Origin: a bacterium
Lineage (GTDB): Bacteria; Bacillota; Bacilli; Lactobacillales; Streptococcaceae
Assembly (NCBI GenBank): GCA_905221115.1
Contig: CAJNBX010000005.1
Location: forward strand, 62,001 to 126,000
Length of the DNA: 64,000 nt
Direction of reading: 5' to 3'
Shown: positions 25,843 through 35,131 of the stretch, in pieces
How positions within the stretch are numbered: position 1 is the stretch's first letter
Layout of the letters: every line of letters starts with the position of its first letter
Position numbers and translations under genes: made by a program
The notes under the pieces: model-generated
Databases searched by the model: none
Seen by the model: the letters and a program-made list of their open reading frames with translations, nothing else
What the model was told of the DNA's origin: nothing

Positions 25843-27801
25843 ATGAAAAAGTCTAAGGCCAAGTATGCAACGCTTGCAGGTGTAGTGTTAAGTGCAGGTA
25901 TTTTATTAAGCGCGTGTGGAAATTCTAGCACAGGATCAAAAACCTATAACTATGTTTATTCAAGTGATCCATCTAGTTTGAACTATCTAGCAGAAAACCG
26001 TTCAACAACTACTGATATTGTGACCAACCTGGTAGATGGTCTCATGGAAAATGACCAATATGGGAACTATGTCCCATCCTTGGCTGAGGATTGGACTGTT
26101 TCTCAAGACGGTTTGACCTATACCTATAAACTGCGTAAAGATGCTAAATGGTATACTGCAGATGGAGATGAATATGCTCCTGTAACTGCCCAAGATTTTG
26201 TCACTGGTTTGAAATATGCGGCTGATAAAAAATCAGAAGCCTTGTACTTAGTGCAAGAATCCGTTGCAGGTTTAGATGACTATATCACTGGTAAAACAAG
26301 CGACTTTTCAACTGTCGGAGTCAAGGCTCTTGATGACCAAACCGTTCAATATACCTTGGAACGACCAGAACCTTACTGGAACTCAAAAACAACCTCAACT
26401 ATTCTCTTCCCAGTCAATGCGGATTTCTTGAAATCAAAAGGGGATGATTTTGGGAAGGTAGACCCATCTAGCATTTTGTACAATGGACCTTTCTTGATGA
26501 AATCCTTTGTTTCAAAATCGGTCATCGAATACAAGAAAAATCCTAACTACTGGGATGCTAAAAATGTCTTTGTGGATGATGTCAAATTGACTTATTTTGA
26601 TGGTAGTGATCAAGATGCGTTAGCACGTAATTTTACCGAAGGTGTTTATAGCTATGCTCGTCTCTATCCAAACAGTTCAAGTTTTGAAGGGATTAAAGAA
26701 AAGAATAAGGACAATATCATCTATAGCATGCAAGATGCTACTTCTTACTTCTTAAACTTCAACTTGGATAGAAAATCTTATAAATTCACTTCCAAGACAA
26801 GTGATGCTGAAAAGAAATCGACTCAAGAAGCGGTTCTTAACAAGAACTTCCGTCAAGCCATTAATTTTGCCTATGACCGTACAGCTTACGGGGCCCAATC
26901 TCAAGGAGAAGAGGGGGCAACTAAGATTTTGCGTAACCTCGTCGTTCCTCCAAACTTCGTAAGTATCAACGGAAAAGACTTTGGTGAAGTAGTAGCCTCT
27001 AAGATGGTTAACTACGGTAAGGAATGGCAAGGAATCAACTTTGCAGATGCCCAGGATCCATACTATAATCCTGAAAAAGCCAAGGCTAAATTTGCAGAAG
27101 CTAAGAAAGAACTCCAAGCCAAAGGAGTCCAATTCCCTATACACTTAGATAAAACTATAGATTTGGCTAATAAGGCTGAAATTCAAGGAATCAATTCCAT
27201 GAAGCAATCAATAGAATCTGTCTTAGGTGCAGATAATGTTGTGATTGATGTTCATCAACTTTCTACAGAGGATTATGATAGTTCAGGTTATCTTGCTCAA
27301 ACTGCAGCTCAGAAGGATTATGATCTTTACAATGGTGGTTGGACTGCAGACTATCAAGATCCTTCAACCTATCTTGACGTCTTTAACGTTAATTCTGGTG
27401 GTTTGATGCAAAATCTAGGTATAGAGCCAGGTGAAGCCAATGACAAGGCTAAGGCTGTTGGGCTGGATGTCTACACTCAAATGTTGGAAGAAGCTAATAA
27501 GGAACAAGATCCGGCTAAACGTTATGAAAAATATGCAGATGCCCAAGCTTGGTTGGTGGATAGCTCTCTAGCAATTCCAAATGTTTCACTTGGTGGAACA
27601 CCAACATTGAGAAAAATTGTTCCTTTCTCAACACCATACTCATTGGCTGGTAATAAAGGGGTTGAATCATATAAATACCTCAAATTACAAGATAAGACAG
27701 TCACAAAAGATGAATATGAAAAAGCCAAAGAAAAATGGTTGAAAGAAAAAGAAGAATCTAATAAAAAAGCCCAAGAAGAATTGGCAAAACATGTCAAATA
27801 A
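25843..27801 (+). CDS. aliB: Oligopeptide-binding lipoprotein of the Ami system, AliB-like
   Basis: This 652-residue extracellular solute-binding protein (family 5) has a lipoprotein signal with the lipobox LLSAC, Cys25 being the lipidation site. YVYSSDPSSLNYL and YGNYVPSLAEDWTVSQDGLTYTYKLRKDAKW open the binding fold. The length and lone position match the AmiA/AliA/AliB group, which captures peptides for the AmiCDEF transporter encoded elsewhere. In pneumococcus these proteins also sense peptides from other species. The murE-flippase-aliB order agrees with the pneumococcal aliB locus as I recall it. AliA remains possible. Confidence 0.85.
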   Translation: MKKSKAKYATLAGVVLSAGILLSACGNSSTGSKTYNYVYSSDPSSLNYLAENRSTTTDIVTNLVDGLMENDQYGNYVPSLAEDWTVSQDGLTYTYKLRKDAKWYTADGDEYAPVTAQDFVTGLKYAADKKSEALYLVQESVAGLDDYITGKTSDFSTVGVKALDDQTVQYTLERPEPYWNSKTTSTILFPVNADFLKSKGDDFGKVDPSSILYNGPFLMKSFVSKSVIEYKKNPNYWDAKNVFVDDVKLTYFDGSDQDALARNFTEGVYSYARLYPNSSSFEGIKEKNKDNIIYSMQDATSYFLNFNLDRKSYKFTSKTSDAEKKSTQEAVLNKNFRQAINFAYDRTAYGAQSQGEEGATKILRNLVVPPNFVSINGKDFGEVVASKMVNYGKEWQGINFADAQDPYYNPEKAKAKFAEAKKELQAKGVQFPIHLDKTIDLANKAEIQGINSMKQSIESVLGADNVVIDVHQLSTEDYDSSGYLAQTAAQKDYDLYNGGWTADYQDPSTYLDVFNVNSGGLMQNLGIEPGEANDKAKAVGLDVYTQMLEEANKEQDPAKRYEKYADAQAWLVDSSLAIPNVSLGGTPTLRKIVPFSTPYSLAGNKGVESYKYLKLQDKTVTKDEYEKAKEKWLKEKEESNKKAQEELAKHVK

Positions 27802-27813
27802 GGATTTTTCAAG

Positions 27814-27850
27814 AAAAAACGATGGTTTCTAAGGGAACTGTCGTTTTTTA
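27814..27850 (+). terminator. Terminator of aliB
   Basis: AAAAAACGA (27814-27822) pairs with TCGTTTTTT (27841-27849), with a T run. Confidence 0.85.
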
Positions 27851-27884
27851 ATAGAATGATAGCGAAGTTGGAAGAAAAGTGCAT

Positions 27885-27989
27885 ATACTCAATGAAAATC
27901 AAAGAGCAAACTAGGAAGCTAGCTGCAGGCTGTACTTGAGTACGGCAAGGCGAAGCTGACGTGGTTTGAATTTGATTTTCGAAGAGTAT
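27885..27989 (-). repeat. BOX element (boxA-boxC, no boxB)
   Basis: Ends atactcaatgaaaatcaaag and ttttcgaagagtat are present, with the tacggcaaggcgaagctgac core. Same orientation as the other three BOX copies. Confidence 0.9.
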
Positions 27990-28224
27990 TACATTTTTTA
28001 GATTGTTTATTAGATGTATGTTATAATGAATATATCAAAAACGTGAGAAACTATTTTTTTAAATCCTCTTCCAGTGTTAACGGAAGTATGCACATGCTAG
28101 AACGATTTTATAGGAGGGATGTTATTTACTGAAAAAGTAAGATAAAATGCAACAAATGATAAGTTCTTCTTTTATGTGAAGAATTCTTAACTGGCTATTT
28201 AGTGATTTTTATGGAGGTATCATC
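27990..28224 (+). other. Intergenic region before the 153-residue gene
   Basis: A TATAAT at 28022-28027 is a likely -10. A strong Shine-Dalgarno-like sequence (taggaggg, 28110-28117) is followed at once by an 8-codon frame (28117-28143) that ends in TAA; its ATG is too close to the motif for normal initiation. A small hairpin (agttcttc/gaagaattct) lies near 28170-28192. I see no gene other than this possible leader or decayed start. Confidence 0.4.
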
Positions 28225-28686
28225 ATGGGTGCTATTATGGAGTTTGCAACAGAAAAACAGATTGCATCATTTCTCTCAACTTGCCACATTGAAGGACAAA
28301 AGAATTTTCTGATGGCTTTCAAGAAAAAGACATGGTTGAAATCCTTTATTGATTTTTTCATTATAGGTGGTTCTTACTATGTTCAGTCGAGTGTGAAGCC
28401 TAAGATTCTGGTATTCACACCTAAGGGAATCTACTTGATGAACATCAGTGATATAACTGAAAATCGCTCTAATCAAGTCCTTGAGATGCCTTGGAATCAA
28501 GTCAAAGATTTTACTTATCAGACAGTCTTGAATACAGTTAGGTTGAACTGGCACTATCAAAATGAAGACTATATTTTTTCCGTGGATGTCGGTCAGATTA
28601 GTCAGCATGTAGGTCAGTATCAATTTAACAAAGACCATTATGACTATTTAGCCCAACAGGATTTTTTCGTTCACAGTAAACCCTAG
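28225..28686 (+). CDS. Protein of unknown function, predicted PH-like fold
   Basis: I do not recognise this 153-residue protein at family level. It has no signal peptide. A moderately hydrophobic stretch (about residues 38-55, SFIDFFIIGGSYYVQSS) is followed by alternating beta strands (KILVFTPKGIYLMNISDI, MPWNQVKDFTYQ, NTVRLNWHYQNEDYIFSVDV). The strand pattern recalls bacterial pleckstrin-homology-like domains. GGAGG at 28213-28217 sets the ATG at 28225. Two BOX elements flank the gene, and terminators lie on both sides, so it is monocistronic. Confidence 0.75.
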   Translation: MGAIMEFATEKQIASFLSTCHIEGQKNFLMAFKKKTWLKSFIDFFIIGGSYYVQSSVKPKILVFTPKGIYLMNISDITENRSNQVLEMPWNQVKDFTYQTVLNTVRLNWHYQNEDYIFSVDVGQISQHVGQYQFNKDHYDYLAQQDFFVHSKP

Positions 28687-28700
28687 CAATCATTTTCACA

Positions 28701-28733
28701 AAAGAATCTGGAAGCTTTTTTGGATTCTTTTTA
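28701..28733 (+). terminator. Terminator after the 153-residue gene
   Basis: AAAGAATC (28701-28708) pairs with GATTCTTT (28723-28730), followed by T residues. Confidence 0.75.
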
Positions 28734-28747
28734 GCTTTACTAGCTAG

Positions 28748-28898
28748 TACTCAATGAAAATCAAAGAGCAAACTAGGAAGCTAGCCGCAGGTTGCTCAAA
28801 ACACTGTTTTGAGGTTGCAGATAGAACTGACGAAGTCAGTAACATATACCTACGGTAAGGCGACGCTGACGTGGTTTGAAGAGATTTTCGAAGAGTAT
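28748..28898 (-). repeat. BOX element (boxA-boxB-boxC, one boxB)
   Basis: This 151-bp copy keeps the boxB segment (ggttgcagatagaactgacg...), unlike the other copies. It contains the ctacggtaaggcgacgctgac sequence, nearly identical to the BOX-PCR primer target. Left end tactcaatg, right end ttcgaagagtat. Confidence 0.92.
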
Positions 28899-28996
28899 AA
28901 GTCTATAGTTTAAAACTATAACTAGATCTTGAAAAGAAGAAAATGAGTTGATGAAAATAAGTGGTACAATAGTTACTATAGATTTGGAGGTATTGT

Positions 28997-30091
28997 ATGA
29001 GCAAGGAATTACACATCAACACAATTTTGGCCCAGGCGGGCATTAAATCAGATGAAGCGACAGGAGCTTTGGTGACACCGCTTCATTTTTCAACGACCTA
29101 TCAGCATCCAGAGTTTGGTCAATCTACTGGATTTGACTATACGCGCACTAAAAACCCAACTCGTAGTAAGGCTGAGGAAGTCTTGGCGGCTATTGAGTCC
29201 GCAGACTATGCCCTAGCTACTAGCTCAGGGATGTCAGCTATTGTACTGGCCTTTAGTGTCTTCCCAGTAGGAAGTAAGGTCTTGGCTGTCCGTGACCTTT
29301 ATGGTGGTTCTTTCCGCTGGTTCAACCAAGTGGAGCAAGAAGGCCGTTTCCATTTTAACTATGCCAATACAGAAGAAGAGTTGATTGCCGAGTTGGAGAA
29401 GGATGTGGATGTTCTCTATATCGAAACGCCAACCAATCCCTTGATGTTGGAATTTGATATCGAAAAACTAGCAAAATTGGCTCATGCTAAGGGTGCCAAA
29501 GTAGTGGTGGACAATACCTTCTACAGCCCTATCTACCAACGTCCGATTGAAGATGGAGCAGATATCGTTCTTCATTCAGCAACCAAGTATCTAGCAGGCC
29601 ACAATGATGTCTTGGCTGGAGTGGTTGTGACCAATAGTTTAGAACTATACGAGAAACTCTTTTACAATCTCAATACGACAGGGGCTGTCTTGTCTCCATT
29701 TGACAGTTATCAATTGATTCGTGGTCTCAAGACCTTGTCTCTTCGTATGGAGCGCTCAACAGCTAATGCCCAAGAAGTGGTTGCCTTTTTGAAGGATTCT
29801 CCAGCAGTTAAGGAAGTTCTCTACACTGGTCGTGGGGGCATGATTTCCTTTAAAGTAGCGGATGAAACACGCATTCCTCATATTTTGAACAGCCTCAAGG
29901 TTTTCTCTTTTGCGGAAAGTTTGGGTGGAGTGGAAAGTCTTATTACTTATCCAACGACACAAACTCACGCTGATATTCCAGCAGAAGTGCGTCATTCTTA
30001 CGGTTTGACAGATGACCTCTTGCGTTTGTCGATTGGGATTGAGGATGCTAGAGATTTGATTGCAGATTTGCGCCAAGCCTTGGAAGGATAA
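28997..30091 (+). CDS. Cystathionine gamma-synthase/beta-lyase family enzyme (Cys/Met metabolism)
   Basis: This 364-residue PLP enzyme belongs to the Cys/Met metabolism family. Characteristic segments are FDYTRTKNPTRSKAEE (phosphate and substrate contacts), YIETPTNPLM, VVDNTFYSPIYQRP and the lysine-bearing LHSATKYLAGHNDVLAG. It probably acts as a cystathionine synthase or lyase in transsulfuration. The family cannot be split confidently by sequence alone. A MalY-type beta C-S lyase follows 7 bp downstream, so the operon likely converts homoserine esters and cysteine through cystathionine to homocysteine. A good ggaggt precedes the ATG. Confidence 0.88.
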   Translation: MSKELHINTILAQAGIKSDEATGALVTPLHFSTTYQHPEFGQSTGFDYTRTKNPTRSKAEEVLAAIESADYALATSSGMSAIVLAFSVFPVGSKVLAVRDLYGGSFRWFNQVEQEGRFHFNYANTEEELIAELEKDVDVLYIETPTNPLMLEFDIEKLAKLAHAKGAKVVVDNTFYSPIYQRPIEDGADIVLHSATKYLAGHNDVLAGVVVTNSLELYEKLFYNLNTTGAVLSPFDSYQLIRGLKTLSLRMERSTANAQEVVAFLKDSPAVKEVLYTGRGGMISFKVADETRIPHILNSLKVFSFAESLGGVESLITYPTTQTHADIPAEVRHSYGLTDDLLRLSIGIEDARDLIADLRQALEG

Positions 30092-30098
30092 GACAAAG

Positions 30099-31265
30099 AT
30101 GGGAAAATATGATTTTACAAGCCTGCCCAATCGTTTAGGGCACCATACCTATAAATGGAAAGAAGCAGAAACGGATAGTGAAGTCCTACCAGCTTGGATA
30201 GCGGATATGGACTTTGTAGTCTTGCCTGAAATCCGCCAAGCCGTGCAGACTTACGCTGATCAACTGGTTTATGGCTATACCTATGCCAGTGATGACTTAA
30301 TTAAGGAAGTTCAAAAGTGGGAAGCCACACAACACGGTTACCACTTTGACAAAGAGGCTCTTGTCTTTATCGAGGGTGTGGTACCAGCCATTTCAACAGC
30401 TATTCAATCCTTTACAAAAGAAGGCGAGGCGGTTTTGATTAACACACCTGTCTACCCACCTTTTGCTCGCAGTGTCAAGTTGAACAATCGCAGATTGATT
30501 ACCAATTCTTTGGTGGAAAAGGCTGGTCTGTTTGAGATTGACTTTGACCGACTTGAAAAGGATTTGGTGGAAGAGGATGTCAAACTTTATATTCTCTGCA
30601 ATCCTCATAATCCTGGTGGACGTGTTTGGGAAAAGGAAGTGTTGGAGAAGATTGGCCAACTCTGCCAAAAACACGGTGCTTTCTTGGTTTCGGATGAGAT
30701 TCACCAAGATTTAGCTCTCTTTGGTCACAAGCATCATTCCTTCAATACTGTCAACCCTGACTTTAAAGAATTTGCTATCGTCTTGAGCAGTGCCACTAAA
30801 ACCTTTAACATCGCTGGAACAAAAAATTCATATGCAGTCATTGAAAATCCTAAGTTGAGACTGGCTTACCAGAAACGCCAGTTGGCCAATAATCAGCATG
30901 AAATTTCAGGCTTGGGCTATTTGGCGACAGAAGCTGCTTATCGATACGGTAAAGATTGGTTAGAGGAACTCAAGCAAGTCTTTGAAGACCACATCAATTA
31001 TGTGGTGGATTTATTTGGAAAAGAGACTAAAATCAAAGTCATGAAACCGCAAGGAACCTACTTGATTTGGCTTGATTTTTCAGCCTATGACCTGACTGAT
31101 GAAAAATTACAAGAGCTGTTGAGAAATGAAGCTAAGGTTATCCTCAACCGTGGTTTGGATTTTGGGGAGGAAGGAAGTCTCCATGCCCGTCTCAATGTAG
31201 CCATGCCTAAATCCCTGCTGCAAGAAGTTTGTCAGCGGATTGTGACGACTTTTGCCAAACGTTAA
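30099..31265 (+). CDS. MalY/PatB-type cystathionine beta-lyase (aminotransferase class I fold)
   Basis: This 388-residue PLP enzyme shows the MalY/PatB pattern: LPAWIADMDF near the N-terminus, YGYTYASDDL, LCNPHNPGGRVW, VSDEIHQDL and SSATKTFNIAGTKNSY with the PLP lysine. It should cleave cystathionine (or cysteine) to homocysteine (or pyruvate, ammonia and sulfide). The ATG at 30099 follows aggataagac. An upstream in-frame ATG at 30060 lies within the previous gene and is less likely. It forms an operon with the upstream transsulfuration gene. A terminator at 31272-31309 ends it. Confidence 0.9.
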   Translation: MGKYDFTSLPNRLGHHTYKWKEAETDSEVLPAWIADMDFVVLPEIRQAVQTYADQLVYGYTYASDDLIKEVQKWEATQHGYHFDKEALVFIEGVVPAISTAIQSFTKEGEAVLINTPVYPPFARSVKLNNRRLITNSLVEKAGLFEIDFDRLEKDLVEEDVKLYILCNPHNPGGRVWEKEVLEKIGQLCQKHGAFLVSDEIHQDLALFGHKHHSFNTVNPDFKEFAIVLSSATKTFNIAGTKNSYAVIENPKLRLAYQKRQLANNQHEISGLGYLATEAAYRYGKDWLEELKQVFEDHINYVVDLFGKETKIKVMKPQGTYLIWLDFSAYDLTDEKLQELLRNEAKVILNRGLDFGEEGSLHARLNVAMPKSLLQEVCQRIVTTFAKR

Positions 31266-31271
31266 AAATCC

Positions 31272-31309
31272 AGCCTTCTAGGAGAAAAGTATCCCTAGAA
31301 GGCTATTTT
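31272..31309 (+). terminator. Terminator of the transsulfuration operon
   Basis: AGCCTTCTAGG (31272-31282) pairs with CCTAGAAGGCT (31294-31304). The T tract is short (attttc). Confidence 0.75.
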
Positions 31310-31357
31310 CATAGGGGAAAATATGGTATAATAAAAAGATAAGGTAAAGGTAAAAAT

Positions 31358-34300
31358 ATGGCTAAATTGATTCCGGGGAAAGTCCGTATCGAAGGCGTTG
31401 CCCTTTATGAAACTGGTAAGGTTGACATCATCAAGGAAAAGAATAATCGGCTCTACGCTCGCGTTGCAGAAGAAGAACTGCGCTATAGTTTAGAGGATGA
31501 TTTGGTTTTTTGTGCCTGCGATTTTTTCCAAAAGAGGGGCTACTGTGTGCATTTGGCAGCGCTGGAGCATTTTCTAAAAAATGATGAGCGTGGTCAAGAA
31601 ATCTTGCAGAGCCTGGAAGAAGGTCATGAAGAAAAAGAGGCCGTTGAAACCAAGGTGACCTTGGGTGGCAAATTTTTGGACCGAATCTTGTCTCCAAAAT
31701 CAGAACGTGCCTATGAATTATCGGCTGTGGGGCAGGTGGAAGCAGGAACCAATCATATCTTGTGGACTCTGAGAATCGGCCAAATCAATAGCCAAAAATA
31801 CTACGTCATTCGGGATATTCCACTCTTTTTAAGGATTGTCGAGCAGAGAAAGTCTTATATGATTGGCAAGATTTATGAGGAGTCTCTTTCTTGGGAAGCC
31901 TTTGATGAGGCCAGTCAAGAACTTCTGATTTTCTTGCGTGGACTGATGGAGGAAGGACAGGCTCCAGACCTCTTTTTCCAAAACCAAGGTCGGCACCTCT
32001 TTTTCCCTCTGACTTTTTTTGAGCAGGGTGTGAATTTATTGATGACCTTGCCCCATTTTCAATTTGACCATCAAGTGGATAGCTACCAAACCCTACTTTT
32101 TCAGGATTTGCATGCTGATGCCAATCTATTTGCCTTTACAGTAACAGAATACTCGGATTATTTTGAAATGGAAATCAGTGAGAGTCCAAGGGTCAATGTC
32201 TTTTATCAGGGAGCTGTGCTTTTCCATAAAGGTCAGGTTTATTTTCAAACAGACCAGCAGATGCGTCTTCTCAAGGAAATCAAAGCGCTGCCTGTGGATC
32301 AACAAGGAAAGAAATACCTGCAATTTGATAGCAGTGACCGAGATAAGTTAGCTTCTTGTTTAACTCTTTTTAACCAAATGGGGACCGTTTCAGCTCCAGA
32401 ACGGTTACAAATCAAAACTTTTGCGCCCTCTTTTTACTTTGACAGGGAAGAAGATAATCGGATTCGTTTAGAAATTCAGTTTGATTATGGGGATAGGCAG
32501 GTATCAAGCCGACAAGAGCTAGAAGAATTGCCATTTTCAAGTGACGCTGACTTAGAAGAAAGAATTTTCCAAGTCTGTTTGACTGCGGGCTTTGAAGCAG
32601 ATTTTCAATCTTGGCGACAGGCCCTAAAAGCGGAGTCTATCTATCATTTCTTCCATGAAATCATTCCAGTATTTGAAAAACTCGGGAATGTTGATCTATC
32701 AGATAAGCTAGAAGAGCTTTATAGCCTAGCGAGTACTCAAGTGCAGATTGCTTCCAAGGGAGGTCTCTTGGAAATCCAGTTTGATTTTCAAGATATTGCC
32801 CAAGAGGAAATTGACCAAGCCATGCAGGCCTTGGTTGCCAACAAGGATTTTTACATTGATTCGTCTAACCAAGTCTACTTTTTTGATGAAGAAACCAAGA
32901 AAATTCGCCAAAATCTACAGGAGCTGGGGCAGTTTGAACTAAAAGATGGCTCCTTGCAGGCTCGGAAATCCTTGGCTTATAGTTTAGCTCATCTCTTTGA
33001 AGGGCGTGACCGTGTTTCTTTTTCACAAGAATTCCAGAATCTAGCTCATGATTTGACGCATCCAGAGGACTTTCCTCGACAAACAACTCAAGTTCAGGCT
33101 GACTTGCGAGATTATCAGGAAAAGGGAATCGGCTGGCTACAAATGCTCCATCATTATGGTTTTGGTGGGATTTTGGCTGATGATATGGGATTGGGGAAAA
33201 CTCTTCAGACCATTGCTTTTTTGACCAGTCAAGTGACAAAAGAAAGTCGAGTCTTGATTTTAGCACCGTCAGGTTTGATTTACAACTGGGCAGATGAGTT
33301 TCAGAAATTTGCCCCACAGTTGGATGTAGCTGTTGTTCATGGTTTGAAAGCTAGTCGTGAAGAGATTCTTGCTGAGAGCCATCAAATCTATGTGACGAGC
33401 TATGCTACCTTCCGTCAGGACAGTGAGCTTTATCAGGGGATGGCCTTTGACTTCCTTTTCTTAGATGAGGCTCAGGTCATGAAGAATGCCCAGACTAAGA
33501 TTGCCCAGACCTTGAGACAATTTGTGGTGCCGTCAGTTTTTGCCTTGTCAGGAACTCCTATTGAAAATCATTTGGGTGAGTTGTGGTCTATTTTCCAAAT
33601 CGTCATGTCAGGACTTTTGCCAAGCAAGAAAGAATTTATGAAATTGCCAGCAGAGCGAGTGGCTCAGTTTATCAAGCCTTTCGTGATGCGGCGAAAGAAA
33701 GAAGAAGTTCTGACCGAATTGCCAGACTTGATTGAAGTGGTTTATAAAAATGAACTGGAAGACCAGCAAAAGGCTATCTACCTAGCTCAGTTGCAACAGA
33801 TGAGAGATAGATTGGCTCAAGTGTCAGATCAGGAATTTCAGCGAAGTCGGGTGGAAATCTTATCTGGTCTGATGCGCTTGCGTCAAATCTGTGACACTCC
33901 TGCTCTCTTTATGGAAGATTATCAGGGAGCCAGTGGCAAACTGGATAGTCTCCGAGACCTGCTGGTCCAGGTGGCAGACGGCGGACACCGTGTCTTGATT
34001 TTCTCTCAGTTCAAGGGAATGTTGGAGAAAATTGAACAAGAACTGCCAGACTTGGGCATGACTTCCTTTAAAATTACGGGTTCAACCCCAGCCAAGGAAA
34101 GACAAGATATGACCAAGGCCTTTAACCAAGGGGAAAGAGATGCCTTTCTGATTTCCCTCAAGGCGGGTGGTGTCGGTCTGAACCTAACAGGTGCTGATAC
34201 GGTTATTTTGGTTGACCTTTGGTGGAATCCTGCGGTGGAGGCGCAAGCCATTGGCCGTGCCCATCGGATGGGTCAGGAAGAAACGGTTGAGGTCTATCGC

Positions 34301-34456
34301 TTGGTGACCAAGGGAACCATTGAAGAAAAAATACAGGAACTCCAAGAACAGAAGAAACATCTGGTGTCACAAGTATTGGATGGCACAGAGTCACGTGGCA
34401 GTCTGACCCTAGCAGAAATTAGAGAAATTTTGGGAATTTCTGAAGCCAGCACTTGA
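31358..34456 (+). CDS. SNF2-family DNA translocase/helicase with SWIM zinc finger
   Basis: This 1,032-residue protein begins with a SWIM zinc-binding motif (CACDFFQKRGYCVH, about residues 50-63), followed by a bacterial SNF2-associated region (to about 580). The C-terminal SNF2 ATPase has Walker A ILADDMGLGKTLQ, motif II FLDEAQ (DEAQ rather than DEAH), motif III ALSGTPIENHLGELWS and motif VI QAIGRAHRMGQ. It should use ATP to move along duplex DNA or remodel protein-DNA complexes; its cellular role in streptococci is not defined. It precedes a small unknown gene and murC. TATAAT at 31327-31332 is a likely -10. Confidence 0.93.
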   Translation: MAKLIPGKVRIEGVALYETGKVDIIKEKNNRLYARVAEEELRYSLEDDLVFCACDFFQKRGYCVHLAALEHFLKNDERGQEILQSLEEGHEEKEAVETKVTLGGKFLDRILSPKSERAYELSAVGQVEAGTNHILWTLRIGQINSQKYYVIRDIPLFLRIVEQRKSYMIGKIYEESLSWEAFDEASQELLIFLRGLMEEGQAPDLFFQNQGRHLFFPLTFFEQGVNLLMTLPHFQFDHQVDSYQTLLFQDLHADANLFAFTVTEYSDYFEMEISESPRVNVFYQGAVLFHKGQVYFQTDQQMRLLKEIKALPVDQQGKKYLQFDSSDRDKLASCLTLFNQMGTVSAPERLQIKTFAPSFYFDREEDNRIRLEIQFDYGDRQVSSRQELEELPFSSDADLEERIFQVCLTAGFEADFQSWRQALKAESIYHFFHEIIPVFEKLGNVDLSDKLEELYSLASTQVQIASKGGLLEIQFDFQDIAQEEIDQAMQALVANKDFYIDSSNQVYFFDEETKKIRQNLQELGQFELKDGSLQARKSLAYSLAHLFEGRDRVSFSQEFQNLAHDLTHPEDFPRQTTQVQADLRDYQEKGIGWLQMLHHYGFGGILADDMGLGKTLQTIAFLTSQVTKESRVLILAPSGLIYNWADEFQKFAPQLDVAVVHGLKASREEILAESHQIYVTSYATFRQDSELYQGMAFDFLFLDEAQVMKNAQTKIAQTLRQFVVPSVFALSGTPIENHLGELWSIFQIVMSGLLPSKKEFMKLPAERVAQFIKPFVMRRKKEEVLTELPDLIEVVYKNELEDQQKAIYLAQLQQMRDRLAQVSDQEFQRSRVEILSGLMRLRQICDTPALFMEDYQGASGKLDSLRDLLVQVADGGHRVLIFSQFKGMLEKIEQELPDLGMTSFKITGSTPAKERQDMTKAFNQGERDAFLISLKAGGVGLNLTGADTVILVDLWWNPAVEAQAIGRAHRMGQEETVEVYRLVTKGTIEEKIQELQEQKKHLVSQVLDGTESRGSLTLAEIREILGISEAST

Positions 34457-34503
34457 AAAATCAAGACAATACGCTATAATGAAGTGTTGAAAGGAAATAG
34501 AAA

Positions 34504-35121
34504 ATGAAACAAGAACGATTTCCATTGGTGTCAGATGACGAGGTCATGTTGACTGAAATGCCAGTCATGAACTTGTACGATGAGTCTGATCTGATCAGTA
34601 ATATCAAGGGTGAGTATCGAGATAAAAATTATTTAGAATGGGCTCCTATTACTGAAGAGGCGCCAGTAAAACCGATTGAAAAGCAAGTCGAGAAACCTAA
34701 AAAAGCTCCTTTAGGGGTAAAAAAAGAAGGAAAGAGCTATGCGGAGGTGGCGCGTGAAGAAGCGCGTGCAGACTTGAAAAAGAAACGCTCTGCCAACTAT
34801 TTAACTCAGGATTTCAGCCGTGCGAGACGTCATTCTAAATCAGGCCTTGTTAGACAGGGTAACCAACCGACAGCTCCTTTCCAAAAGGAAAACCCTGGTG
34901 AATTTGTCAAATATAGCCAAAAATTGACCCAGTCTCATTATATCTTGGCGGAAGAAGTTCATTCTATCCCTACCAAGAATGAAGAAGTGTCAGCACCTGC
35001 TCCAAAGAAAAACAACTATGATTTTCTAAAGAAGAGCCAAATCTACAATAAAAAAAGTAAACAAACAGAACAAGAACGTCGGGTTGCCCAAGAGTTGAAT
35101 CTGACAAGAATTACAGAATAG
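34504..35121 (+). CDS. Conserved basic protein of unknown function upstream of murC
   Basis: This 205-residue soluble protein has an acidic N-terminus ([25 protein letters not shown]). A Lys/Arg-rich, probably disordered middle (about residues 60-125) contains [22 protein letters not shown]. The C-terminus is polar, rich in Lys, Asn and Gln. No catalytic motif, signal peptide or membrane segment is seen. It lies between the SNF2 gene and murC, 10 bp before murC, so it may be co-transcribed with wall synthesis genes. I recall the same position in pneumococcus. I cannot assign a function. Confidence 0.8.
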   Translation: MKQERFPLVSDDEVMLTEMPVMNLYDESDLISNIKGEYRDKNYLEWAPITEEAPVKPIEKQVEKPKKAPLGVKKEGKSYAEVAREEARADLKKKRSANYLTQDFSRARRHSKSGLVRQGNQPTAPFQKENPGEFVKYSQKLTQSHYILAEEVHSIPTKNEEVSAPAPKKNNYDFLKKSQIYNKKSKQTEQERRVAQELNLTRITE

Positions 35122-35131
35122 GGGAGAAAAC

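Noticed and set aside
2401..28898. BOX copies as small RNA or insertion sequence genes
   Set aside because: They match BOX ends and sizes and encode no transposase. They are best described as non-coding repeats.
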